From assembly GCA_025964935.1 (NCBI GenBank), contig JAOPXW010000078.1:1-16247 (forward strand): DNA of 16,247 nucleotides, written 5' to 3'. This DNA comes from Friedmanniella sp. GTDB lineage: Bacteria; Actinomycetota; Actinomycetes; Propionibacteriales; Propionibacteriaceae. How positions within the stretch are numbered: position 1 is the first letter of the stretch; each line of letters opens with the position of its first letter. The notes under the pieces are model-generated. The model was not told the origin of the DNA and searched no databases. It saw only the letters and a list, made by a program, of their open reading frames with translations. Position numbers and translations under genes: made by a program. Shown in pieces: positions 6,376 to 13,576 of the stretch.

Positions 6376-7859
6376 CGGGCCCGACCGGGCAGGTAGTCGG
6401 CGACCCGCTGGGCGGCGAGCTTGCCCGAGATCAGGACCATCGGCACCCCGACCCCGGGGACGGTGTTGGAGCCGGCGAAGAACACCCCGGGGACGCGCTT
6501 CTCCACGTTGCCCGGCCGGAACGGCCCGGTCTGGGGGAAGGTGTGGGCCAGGGCGAACGGGGTGCCCGCGGCCATCCCCTGGTCCTGCCAGTCCTGGGGG
6601 GTCACGAGGTCCTCGGTGACGACCTCGGCGGGATAGCCGTGGTCGAGGAGGAACTGGTGCAGCCGGTCGCGCATCCGGGGGGCCTCGCTCTTCCAGTCGA
6701 CCTTGCCGACCGCGAGGTTGGGGGCCGGCTCGAGGACGTACACCGTGGAGCAGCCCTCGGGGGCCAGGCTGGGGTCGTCGACGGTCGGGATGGTGACCAG
6801 CCGCGACGGGTCCGGCATCAGCTCGCCGGTGTGCAGCAGGGCGTCGAACGCCTCGCCCCACTGGGCGCCGAAGTGGATGTTGTGGTGCGCGATCGGGGCC
6901 TCCGGCACGCCACGGACGCCGGCGTGCCAGACCACCGCCGACGGCGAGTACTGGGGCTTGGCCAGCGACTTCGGCGGGGCCAGGTCGGGCAGCAGCTTCT
7001 CGTACGCCACCGGCAGGTCGACGGTGCAGACCACGGCGTCGGCACTGAGGCGCTCCCCGGAGGCCAGCCGTACGCCGGCGGCCCGGCCGTGGGTCGACCG
7101 CAGGATCTCGGTCACCGACTCGCCGTAGCGGAAGGTGGCGCCCGCCTTCTCGGCCGCCTGGGCCAGCGCGGTGGGGACGGCGTGCATGCCGCCGCTGTCG
7201 GGGAACCAGACCCCGTTGATGCTGTCCATGTAGGTGATCACCGCGTACAGGGCCAGCGCCTCGTCGGGTGCGAGGCCGGCGTACATGGCCTGGAAGCTGA
7301 ACAGCCGGTGCAGCCGGGGGTCCCGGAACCGCTTGCGGACGGCCGCGCCGAGCCGGCCGAAGGCGCCGAGGCGGAGCAGCTGGGCCGCCGCCCTCGGGTT
7401 GGCCAGCAGGCCCAGCGGGGAGTCGAAGTTGCGGTCGATGAAGTGCGGCATCTCGATCAGGTACAGGGTGCGCAGCCACTCCACGAAGCCGTCGAAGGCG
7501 GCCGCGTCCACGCTGCCGCAGGTGCGGTCGATCTCGGCCCGCATCGCCTCGTGCCCGAAGCGGACGAAGATCGTGCTGCCGTCTTCGAAGCAGGCCCGGT
7601 ACGCCGGGTCGAGCCGGTGCATCGGCACAGCGGTCTCCAGGTCGCCCCCGACCGCCCGCAGCGGCTCGGCGATCAGGTCCGGCATGGTCAGCACCGACGG
7701 CCCCGTGTCGAAGGTGAAGCCGTCCAGCTCCAGCAGCCCGGACCGCCCGCCCGGCACCCGCTCCCGGTCCACCACGGTGACATGGTGGCCCTGTCCGGTC
7801 AGGTGGCAGGCGGCCGACAGGCCGGCCAGACCGGCCCCGACGACGATGACGTTGTTCAC
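6372..7859 (-). CDS. crtI: Phytoene desaturase
   Basis: This 495-residue FAD-dependent desaturase introduces double bonds into phytoene, commonly giving lycopene. The N-terminal dinucleotide fold is VIVVGAGLAGLSAACHL (4-20), followed by a PGGRSG segment (37-42). The C-terminal signature is PGVFFAGSNTVPGVGVPMVL (456-475), characteristic of the CrtI family. The length is normal. The GTG start at 7859 has no ribosome binding site directly before it. Instead its bases overlap the TGA of a 6-codon frame starting at 7876, which does have a purine-rich GAGAGAAG upstream. It lies 88 bp after crtE and overlaps crtB by four bases. The number of desaturation steps cannot be read from sequence. Confidence 0.95.
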   Translation of the reverse strand: MNNVIVVGAGLAGLSAACHLTGQGHHVTVVDRERVPGGRSGLLELDGFTFDTGPSVLTMPDLIAEPLRAVGGDLETAVPMHRLDPAYRACFEDGSTIFVRFGHEAMRAEIDRTCGSVDAAAFDGFVEWLRTLYLIEMPHFIDRNFDSPLGLLANPRAAAQLLRLGAFGRLGAAVRKRFRDPRLHRLFSFQAMYAGLAPDEALALYAVITYMDSINGVWFPDSGGMHAVPTALAQAAEKAGATFRYGESVTEILRSTHGRAAGVRLASGERLSADAVVCTVDLPVAYEKLLPDLAPPKSLAKPQYSPSAVVWHAGVRGVPEAPIAHHNIHFGAQWGEAFDALLHTGELMPDPSRLVTIPTVDDPSLAPEGCSTVYVLEPAPNLAVGKVDWKSEAPRMRDRLHQFLLDHGYPAEVVTEDLVTPQDWQDQGMAAGTPFALAHTFPQTGPFRPGNVEKRVPGVFFAGSNTVPGVGVPMVLISGKLAAQRVADYLPGRAR

Positions 7860-7876
7860 AGGCTGGCTCGGTTCAC
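7856..7876 (-). CDS. Possible 6-codon leader ORF coupled to crtI
   Basis: GTG 7876 reads MNRASL and stops at a TGA (7858-7856) that overlaps the crtI GTG start (GTGA). A purine-rich GAGAGAAG (7888-7881) lies four bases before GTG 7876, but is too far (about 21 bases) to serve crtI directly. The arrangement would let ribosomes ending the mini-ORF restart at crtI. It may be fortuitous. Confidence 0.35.
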   Translation of the reverse strand: MNRASL

Positions 7877-7947
7877 GATGCTTCTCTCGCGGTGGTGACG
7901 GATCGGGGGGTGACAGGTGGGGCGGTGGGTGCTCAGGGGGTGCGGGG

Positions 7948-9102
7948 TCACCGGTCGCGCCAGGCGATCCGGTGGGCCATCTGGGTCAGACCGGCCACGC
8001 CCTCGGGGTCCAGCAGGTCGGGGTCCAGCGCGGCCACGGCGGCGTGCACGTGGGCGCTGATGCGGCTCTCCACCGCGTCCACGACCCCGTCGGCGCGCAG
8101 GGCGTCCTGCAGGAAGCCCACGTCGGCGGGGCTCAGGTCCGGGGTGCCCACCCGGCCGAGCACGGCCCGGGCGGAGCCGCGCAGCCGGTCGTGGGCCAGG
8201 GACAGGATGACCGTCGGCTTGCCCGAGAGCAGGTCGTCGCCGGCCGGCTTCCCGGTCGACTGCGGGTCGCCCCAGACCCCCAGCAGGTCGTCCCGGAGCG
8301 CGAAGGCCTCGCCGATCTCGCGGCCGTACGCCCGGTAGGTGTCGCCGACCTCCGGTCCGGCCCCCGCCGCCGCCGCGCCCAGCTGGAGGGGTCGTAGCAC
8401 GGTGTAGGACCCCGACTTCATGTTCGCCACGTGCCGGGCGTGGGTCAGGTCCCGGCGACCGGCCGCGCTGCCGGTCAGGTCCCGGCTCTGGCCCTGTACC
8501 AGCTCGATCACCAGCAGCCGCCACAGCCGGCGCATCGGCTCGGGCAGCGAGGTGACCAGGTGGTCGGCCTCGGCGTGGGCCAGGTCCCCGACCAGGACCG
8601 CGATGCTCTCCCCGAACCGGCGGGCGTTGCCCCGGGCCCCGCTGTGCAGGTGCAGCTGGGCCACCAGGGTGTGGACCGACGGCTGGCCCCGGCGCGAGGC
8701 CGACTCGTCCATCACGTCGTCGTGGATGAGGGCGAAGATGTGCAGCAGCTCGAGGGCGCTGCCGACCTGGACCACGTCGGCCCCGCCGACCTCGCGGGCC
8801 CGCCCGCCGGCGGCGACCCACCCCCAGAAGCACATGGTGGGGCGGATCCGCTTGCCGCCCGCAGCGGTCAGCGACCGCAGCAGCTCGGGCAGGTCGTGGT
8901 CGAGCAGGATGTCGACCGGCCCCGGGTCCTGCAGCTCCTCCCGCCAGGTGTGCAGGAGGTTGTCCACCACGGTGTCGAGGTGCTCGTCGACGCGGCCGAG
9001 GTATTCCTCGTTCTGGGCGCGGGCGCGTACGTCGGGCAGAGCCACCACGGCACCGGTCCCGAACCTGTAGCGCTCCGGCCCCGAGGTCAGGGCGGAGGTC
9101 AT
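7948..9102 (-). CDS. crtE: Geranylgeranyl diphosphate synthase (polyprenyl synthetase)
   Basis: This 384-residue all-trans prenyl diphosphate synthase elongates DMAPP/FPP with IPP to GGPP, the substrate of CrtB. Visible motifs are GGKRIRP (82-88), the first aspartate-rich motif DDVMD (128-132) in ALIHDDVMD, and the second aspartate-rich region LRDDLLGVWGDP (269-280) followed by TGKPAGDDL (283-291). The assignment to GGPP synthase, not another chain length, rests on the crt neighbours and on its similarity to actinobacterial IdsA/CrtE proteins. It follows idi by 40 bp and precedes crtI by 88 bp on the same strand. The ATG at 9102 has only a weak G-rich ribosome binding site, so a slightly different start cannot be excluded. 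Confidence 0.93.
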   Translation of the reverse strand: MTSALTSGPERYRFGTGAVVALPDVRARAQNEEYLGRVDEHLDTVVDNLLHTWREELQDPGPVDILLDHDLPELLRSLTAAGGKRIRPTMCFWGWVAAGGRAREVGGADVVQVGSALELLHIFALIHDDVMDESASRRGQPSVHTLVAQLHLHSGARGNARRFGESIAVLVGDLAHAEADHLVTSLPEPMRRLWRLLVIELVQGQSRDLTGSAAGRRDLTHARHVANMKSGSYTVLRPLQLGAAAAGAGPEVGDTYRAYGREIGEAFALRDDLLGVWGDPQSTGKPAGDDLLSGKPTVILSLAHDRLRGSARAVLGRVGTPDLSPADVGFLQDALRADGVVDAVESRISAHVHAAVAALDPDLLDPEGVAGLTQMAHRIAWRDR

Positions 9103-9142
9103 GCCGGCCCCCGCGACCCTGGCGCGCCCAGCGCGGCTCGAC

Positions 9143-9712
9143 TCAAGCCGACCGGTCCGCCAGCTGGGCCGTCTGTTCGACCGCCCAGGGGCTGAAGGCG
9201 TACGGCGTGAGCTGCATGGCCTGTCTGACGTCGTCCCATTTCCCCCACTTCCAGTCCATGACCTCCTCGGGGTTCGGCGCCAGCGGGGCTGCTGGATGCA
9301 CGAGACGGCCCCAGAACACCGGGCACACCTCGTTCTCCACGATCCCGCTGGCGTCGACGGCCCGGTAGGCGAACTCCGGCAGGACGCACTCCAGCTCGGC
9401 GACCTCCATGCCCAGCTCGTACGCCAGCCGCCGCCGGATCGCGTCCGGGTGGCTCTCCCCGGCCCGCGGATGGCCGCAGCAGGTGTTGGTCCACACCCCC
9501 GGCCAGGTGCGCTTGCCGAGCGCGCGCCGGGTCAGCAGCACCTGGCCCGCGTCGTCGAACAAGTAGAGGGAGAAGGCCAGGTGCAGCGGGGTCTGGGTGG
9601 TGTGCACCTCCGACTTGAGCCGCTCACCGATCGGCTCCCCGTCCGGGCCGAGGAGGACGACGGTCTCCTCCGCGACGTCGACGGATGCTGAACCGGGCTG
9701 CTGACCTACCAC
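9143..9712 (-). CDS. idi: Isopentenyl-diphosphate delta-isomerase, type 1
   Basis: This 189-residue Nudix-fold enzyme interconverts IPP and DMAPP, providing the allylic primer for crtE. It has the catalytic cysteine C79 in WTNTCCGHP and the metal/catalytic glutamates E126 and E128 in SGIVENEVCPVFW. It also has the modified Nudix box starting at GHPRAGESHPDAIRRRLAYELG (80-101). The length matches the family. The start is GTG 9712: a TAG lies in frame four codons upstream, so no longer frame is possible. A TAGAGT hexamer ends six bases before this GTG, suggesting a leaderless mRNA that begins at the start codon. It is the first gene of the crt block, 42 bp downstream of the GT4 gene. Confidence 0.95.
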   Translation of the reverse strand: MVGQQPGSASVDVAEETVVLLGPDGEPIGERLKSEVHTTQTPLHLAFSLYLFDDAGQVLLTRRALGKRTWPGVWTNTCCGHPRAGESHPDAIRRRLAYELGMEVAELECVLPEFAYRAVDASGIVENEVCPVFWGRLVHPAAPLAPNPEEVMDWKWGKWDDVRQAMQLTPYAFSPWAVEQTAQLADRSA

Positions 9713-9718
9713 GGGGGC

Positions 9719-9724
9719 ACTCTA
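9719..9724 (-). promoter_or_regulatory. Candidate -10 element (TAGAGT) of a leaderless idi/crt transcript
   Basis: TAGAGT on the minus strand is followed by six bases and then the idi GTG, so transcription would start at the codon itself. No good -35 is seen; actinobacterial promoters often lack one. If real, the crt block has a promoter separate from the GT4 gene upstream. Confidence 0.4.
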
Positions 9725-9754
9725 CGGTGCCTGGCCGAACCGGGCCTCCGGCGA

Positions 9755-10909
9755 TCAGGCCGTCGGGACCGGGGACCTCGGCCCGGGGTGGTCGGCGGCG
9801 GCCAGCACGGCCCGGCGCCAGTGCTCGGCGAACCGGGCGGTGGTGAAGCGGTGGAGGTAGGTCTGCCGGGCCGCCGCGCCGGCCGCGGTCACCCGGTCGC
9901 GGGTCAGGGACGCGAGCAGGTCGGCCAGGGCGGCCACGTCCCGGGGCGGGAACAGCCAGCCGTCGGTGCCCGTGGTCACGATGTCGAGCAGCCCGCCGGC
10001 GGCACTGGCGACCACCGGTCGGGCCCGGGCGAAGGCCTCGATCGCGACCAGGCCGAACGGCTCCGGTGCGTCCGAGGGCACGAGGACGACGTCCGCGGTC
10101 TCCACCCAGCCGCCCAGGTCGGCGACCTCCCCGACCACCTCGACCGAGCCCGGGTCCGTCAGGCCGGCCACCAGGGTCTCGACGTCGGTGACGTCACCGC
10201 TCGGCGGCGGGCCCCCCAGCACCAGCAGCCGACCGGGGCACCCCGCCGCGTCCCAGGCGGCCAGCAGGGTGGCGTGGCCCTTCCAGCCGTTCCACCGGCT
10301 GGCGACCACGAAGGTGAGGGGCCCCGTACGGCCCTCCAGCGGCACGACGCGGGGCGGCTCGGGGGTCCCGTTGGGCACCACCACGGTCCGGCCGCGCAGG
10401 GCCGGGGGCAGGGCGGCGGTGACCGCGCCCGAGATGGCGACCATGGTGTGGCAGGCCCGGGCCGGTCGTCCGAGGACGGCCGCGTCCGCGGCGGTCCAGA
10501 TCTCCTGGAAGTGCCCGACCACCCGCGGCACCCGGGCCAGCCGGGCCAGTGGCGCGGCCAGCAGGGCCGCGCTAGTCGTGCAGTAGACGGTGCACGGGCG
10601 GACCCGGGCCAGCTCGACCAGCAGCCCGGCGGACCGCCCGAGCAGGCCCAGGAGCCCCCGGGGCGTGCGGTAGGCCCGTCGCATGATGGGGAGGTCGAGG
10701 TGCCGTACGGTGATCCCCCGCTGCCGCAGGACGGTGCACAGCGAGCGGTCCGACGGCGGGTGGGCCAGGTCGGTCGGCAGCCAGACCTCGACGTCGGTCC
10801 CGGGGTCCAGCGCCGCCACCATCTCCAGCACCATCCGGTCCGCCCCGTACAGCTCGTCGGAGGTGTGGACCAGGACCAGGTCCGGCGGTGCGTACCGTGC
10901 GGCGGCCAT
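9755..10909 (-). CDS. Glycosyltransferase, GT4 family (GT-B fold)
   Basis: This 384-residue protein is a retaining GT-B glycosyltransferase. The N-terminal half has a glycine-containing acceptor-side loop (HTSDELYGADRMVLEM, 15-30). The C-terminal half has LTFVVASRWNGWKGHATLL (198-216), an R-x4-K-type nucleotide-phosphate site, and the E-x7-E motif E283-PFGLVAI-E291 that contacts the donor sugar. No transmembrane segment or signal peptide is evident, so it is probably cytosolic or membrane-associated. I start it at ATG 10909; GTG 10918 is three codons upstream in frame but lies within the likely -10 sequence. It is divergent from the CDP-alcohol phosphatidyltransferase gene and 42 bp upstream of idi on the same strand. 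A role in surface polysaccharide assembly is likely; glycosylation of a carotenoid is a weaker alternative. Donor and acceptor are unknown. Confidence 0.85.
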   Translation of the reverse strand: MAAARYAPPDLVLVHTSDELYGADRMVLEMVAALDPGTDVEVWLPTDLAHPPSDRSLCTVLRQRGITVRHLDLPIMRRAYRTPRGLLGLLGRSAGLLVELARVRPCTVYCTTSAALLAAPLARLARVPRVVGHFQEIWTAADAAVLGRPARACHTMVAISGAVTAALPPALRGRTVVVPNGTPEPPRVVPLEGRTGPLTFVVASRWNGWKGHATLLAAWDAAGCPGRLLVLGGPPPSGDVTDVETLVAGLTDPGSVEVVGEVADLGGWVETADVVLVPSDAPEPFGLVAIEAFARARPVVASAAGGLLDIVTTGTDGWLFPPRDVAALADLLASLTRDRVTAAGAAARQTYLHRFTTARFAEHWRRAVLAAADHPGPRSPVPTA

Positions 10910-10916
10910 GCGGCTC

Positions 10917-10922
10917 ACCCTA
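10917..10922 (-). promoter_or_regulatory. Candidate -10 element (TAGGGT) of a leaderless GT4 transcript
   Basis: TAGGGT ends seven bases before ATG 10909, so the transcript would begin at or beside the start codon. It lies in the 181-bp divergent gap (10910-11090), which otherwise shows a weaker plus-strand TAGCGT (11006-11011) facing the CDP-alcohol phosphatidyltransferase gene. Confidence 0.35.
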
Positions 10923-11090
10923 ACCGCCGGGGCGTCGGCGGGCGGGGGTTTCACGCGGACCGGGCGGAGTCGGCGAAACCGCCCTCCCGCCGCCACCGCG
11001 TGCGGTAGCGTCCCGGGGAAGCGACGGCGCCGTGCGGCGCCCGGGCTGCGCGTCGCGCGCCGGTGCGACAACGTCAGGAGTCGAAGGCCC

Positions 11091-11861
11091 ATGACTGACG
11101 CCCCCGAGGGGTTCTCAGCCGCCCTGTCCCGCCTGCAGCAGGCCCAGAAGAGCGCGAAGGGTGCGCCGCCGTACTCGGTCCTGGTCAACCGGCCCCTGGG
11201 GCGGGTGCTGGCGGCCGCGGCCTACCAGGTCGGCCTGACCCCCAACCAGGTCACCTACCTCAGCGCCGCGTCCACCTTCCTCGGTCTCGGCCTGCTGGCG
11301 CTGGCCCCCGCCGGCTGGGGCGTCGGGGTGCTGGTCGCGGCGTGCCTGGTGCTGGGCTACGCGCTGGACTCCGCCGACGGCCAGCTGGCCCGGCTGCGGG
11401 GCGGGGGCAGCCTGCTGGGGGAGTGGCTGGACCACACCATCGACTCGGTCAAGGTGTCCGCGGTGCACGTCGCCGTCCTGATCAGCTGGTACCGCTTCTT
11501 CGGCCTCGAGCGGGGCTGGCTGCTGGTGCCGCTGGGGTTCGCGGTGGTCTCCGCGGTGCACTTCTTCGGGATGATCCTGATCGACCTGCTGGGTCGGCTG
11601 CGCCGGGCCGAGCGGGGCCTGCCGACCCCGCCCAAGACCGGCGTCGACCTGCGGCGGGCGCTGGTCAAGCTGCCCACCGACTACGGGGTGCTCTGCCTGC
11701 TCTTCGTGCTGCTCGGATCCCCCACCGCCTTCCTGGTCGGCTACACCTTCCTGGCCCTGGCCAGCGCCGGCTACACCCTGCTCGTCGTCTTCAAATGGCG
11801 GCGCGACGTGATCGCCCTGGACGCGCTCGGCGCACCGGCGGCGCCCGCCCAGCGGTCCTGA
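11091..11861 (+). CDS. CDP-alcohol phosphatidyltransferase family membrane protein
   Basis: This 256-residue integral membrane enzyme transfers a phospho-alcohol from a CDP-alcohol (or phosphatidyl from CDP-diacylglycerol) to a hydroxyl acceptor. The complete CDP-alcohol phosphotransferase signature is visible: D93-x2-D96-G97-x2-A100-R101-x8-G110-x3-D114-x3-D118, the metal and CDP site. Hydrophobic segments appear at about 54-72, 76-92, 122-137, 140-160, 195-212 and 214-232. The start ATG 11091 is preceded by AGGAG (11076-11080). The following glycosyltransferase begins 31 bp downstream. With the TagD-like nucleotidyltransferase at 13573 in the same gene run, a plausible scheme is that a CDP-alcohol made there is used here. 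Ordinary phospholipid synthesis remains possible, since the signature alone does not give the substrate. Confidence 0.88.
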   Translation: MTDAPEGFSAALSRLQQAQKSAKGAPPYSVLVNRPLGRVLAAAAYQVGLTPNQVTYLSAASTFLGLGLLALAPAGWGVGVLVAACLVLGYALDSADGQLARLRGGGSLLGEWLDHTIDSVKVSAVHVAVLISWYRFFGLERGWLLVPLGFAVVSAVHFFGMILIDLLGRLRRAERGLPTPPKTGVDLRRALVKLPTDYGVLCLLFVLLGSPTAFLVGYTFLALASAGYTLLVVFKWRRDVIALDALGAPAAPAQRS

Positions 11862-11892
11862 CCTCCCCCACCTCGCGAAAGAGGATCCCCCC

Positions 11893-13062
11893 ATGCAGAT
11901 CGCCCTTCTCGGCACCCGCGGCGTGCCGGCCCGCTACGGCGGCTTCGAGACGTGTGTCGAGGAGGTCGGGCGGCGGCTGGTGGCCGGCGGTCACCAGGTG
12001 CGGGTCTACTGCCGTCCGCCGTACGAGCCGGACTCGCCGCCGCCGCTGGCGGAGTACCTGGGCATGCAGCTGGTGCAGCTGCCGGTCGTGAGGCGCCGCT
12101 TCCTGGAGACCTTCGCCCATACGGCGCTCTCGGTCGTCCACCCGTCCCTGGCCGGGGCGGACGCGGCGGTGGTCTTCAACGCCGCCAACGCCCCGATGCT
12201 GCCGGCCGTCCGGGCCCGCGGCATCCCGGTGGCCACCCACGTCGACGGCCTGGAGTGGCGCCGCGGCAAGTGGGGCCCGACCGGCCAGCGCTACTACCGG
12301 CTGGCGGAGTCCCTGGCCGTGCGCTGGTCCGACGCCCTGATCGCCGACGCGCAGGGCATCGCCGACTACTACACCAAGGAGTTCGGGGCCGACACCGAGC
12401 TGATCGCTTACGGGGCGCCGATCCTCACCGAGCCCGGATCGGCACGGCTGGCCGGGCTGGGGCTGGAGCCGGGCGGCTACCACCTCGTGGTGGCCCGCTT
12501 CGAGCCGGAGAACCACGTGCTGGAGATCGTCCAGGGCTACGTGGCCAGTCGGGCCCGGCGGCCCCTGGTCGTGGTCGGGTCGGCGCCGTACGCCGACGAC
12601 TACACCGCCCGCATCACCGCCGCCTCCGACGGGCGGGTGCGGGCCCTGGGCGGACTCTGGGACGCCGATCTGATCAACGAGCTGTACGCCGGCGCCCTGA
12701 CCTACCTGCACGGCCACTCGGTCGGCGGCACGAACCCGTCGCTGCTCCGCGCCGCCGGGGCCGGGGCGGCCACCGTGGCCTACGACGTGAACTTCAACCG
12801 TGAGGTGGCCGGCGAGCACGCCCGCTACTTCTCGACCCCGGCCGACGTGGCCCGACTGGTCGAGGAGGCCGAGCAGGACCCCGGCGCCACGGCGGCCCGG
12901 GGCGCGGCCCTGCAGCAGAGCATCCGGCGCTACGACTGGGACACCGTGGCCACGCAGTACGAGGACCTGTGCGCCCGCCTGAGGGCCGCCGGGCCGACCC
13001 GACACCGCCCGACCGGGCGGCGGTCCGGCTCGGCCGGCGGGGCGTACCGGCACACCGTCTGA
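11893..13062 (+). CDS. Glycosyltransferase with DUF1972 N-terminus (rhamnosyltransferase-like)
   Basis: This 389-residue GT-B glycosyltransferase opens with GTRGVPARYGGFET (7-20), the hallmark of the DUF1972 group, which includes WchF/Cps2T-type rhamnosyltransferases of capsule loci. The C-terminal donor domain contains VVARFEPENHV (199-209) and HSVGGTNPSLLRAAGAG (275-291), the region that binds the nucleotide sugar in this group. There is no signal peptide or membrane segment; it is probably a cytosolic protein acting on a lipid-linked glycan. ATG 11893 has a GAAAGAGG ribosome binding site about ten bases upstream. It follows the CDP-alcohol phosphatidyltransferase by 31 bp and is probably co-transcribed. 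The C-terminal 25 residues are arginine- and glycine-rich and look disordered. The sugar transferred is inferred only from family resemblance. Confidence 0.88.
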   Translation: MQIALLGTRGVPARYGGFETCVEEVGRRLVAGGHQVRVYCRPPYEPDSPPPLAEYLGMQLVQLPVVRRRFLETFAHTALSVVHPSLAGADAAVVFNAANAPMLPAVRARGIPVATHVDGLEWRRGKWGPTGQRYYRLAESLAVRWSDALIADAQGIADYYTKEFGADTELIAYGAPILTEPGSARLAGLGLEPGGYHLVVARFEPENHVLEIVQGYVASRARRPLVVVGSAPYADDYTARITAASDGRVRALGGLWDADLINELYAGALTYLHGHSVGGTNPSLLRAAGAGAATVAYDVNFNREVAGEHARYFSTPADVARLVEEAEQDPGATAARGAALQQSIRRYDWDTVATQYEDLCARLRAAGPTRHRPTGRRSGSAGGAYRHTV

Positions 13063-13113
13063 GGTCGCGCCGACGGGTCTTCGCTAAACCCAGCGGGGGC
13101 GCCGGAGACGGGA

Positions 13114-13119
13114 TAGCCT
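13114..13119 (+). promoter_or_regulatory. Candidate -10 element (TAGCCT) before the nucleotidyltransferase pair
   Basis: TAGCCT lies in the 127-bp gap after the DUF1972 glycosyltransferase and would give a 5' untranslated region of about 65 nt for the gene at 13190. There is no convincing -35. Read-through from the upstream gene is equally possible, as no clear terminator is visible in the gap. Confidence 0.25.
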
Positions 13120-13189
13120 TTCGCCGTCGCACCGTGCTGGAGTTCAGCGCAGTCGGCTCGGGGGTACCAGAAGTTTTCGGGGGGAAACT

Positions 13190-13576
13190 GTGGTGGTCGG
13201 CTACTTTGTTGACTCGTTCGACCTGATCAATGTCGGGGATCTCGACCTGATCGCGCAGGCTCGCGCCCGCTGCGGTCGGCTCGTCGTCGGGGTCCTGACC
13301 GACGCGGACGTCGAGCGACTGGTCGGGCGCCCGCCCGTGATCCCGCTGTCGGAGCGGATGACCCTGGTCAGCCACGTCCGCGGGGTGGACGAGGTGGTCG
13401 TGCACCAGGGCCCGCTGAGCTCCGGTCCCGACCTGCTGGTGTTCACGGCCGGGGACCGGGCCGCCGACCTCCCGGGGGAGCCGGGCTCGACGGTGGTGCT
13501 GCAGCCGGCCCGCCGGACGGCCAGTGCCGTGCTCCGCGACGCCCTGCAGCCGCTGCCGCGTCAGGCCGTGGCGTGA
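13190..13576 (+). CDS. Degenerate TagD-like nucleotidyltransferase (probable pseudoenzyme)
   Basis: This 128-residue protein is clearly homologous to its downstream neighbour (for example LVVGVLTDADVERLVGRPPV against LVVGVVTDEALERVKGNRPV). In the position of the H-x-G-H catalytic motif it has N14-V-G-D17 within FDLINVGDLDLI, so both histidines that bind the CTP phosphates are missing. The K-G-D-D-W segment of the neighbour is also gone, replaced by FTAGDRAADLP, and the C-terminal SST motif is altered. It is unlikely to be a working cytidylyltransferase. The reading frame is intact, and its TGA overlaps the GTG start of the neighbour (GTGA), so it is maintained and co-translated. It may act as a regulatory or structural partner. 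The GTG start at 13190 follows a G-rich GGGGGGAAA; GTG 13193 is an equally good alternative. Confidence 0.75.
   Translation: MVVGYFVDSFDLINVGDLDLIAQARARCGRLVVGVLTDADVERLVGRPPVIPLSERMTLVSHVRGVDEVVVHQGPLSSGPDLLVFTAGDRAADLPGEPGSTVVLQPARRTASAVLRDALQPLPRQAVA

Noticed and set aside
13133..13226. Plus-strand small frame starting GTG 13133 across the start of the nucleotidyltransferase
   Set aside because: It has no ribosome binding site or recognisable product, and it overlaps a well-supported gene in another frame.
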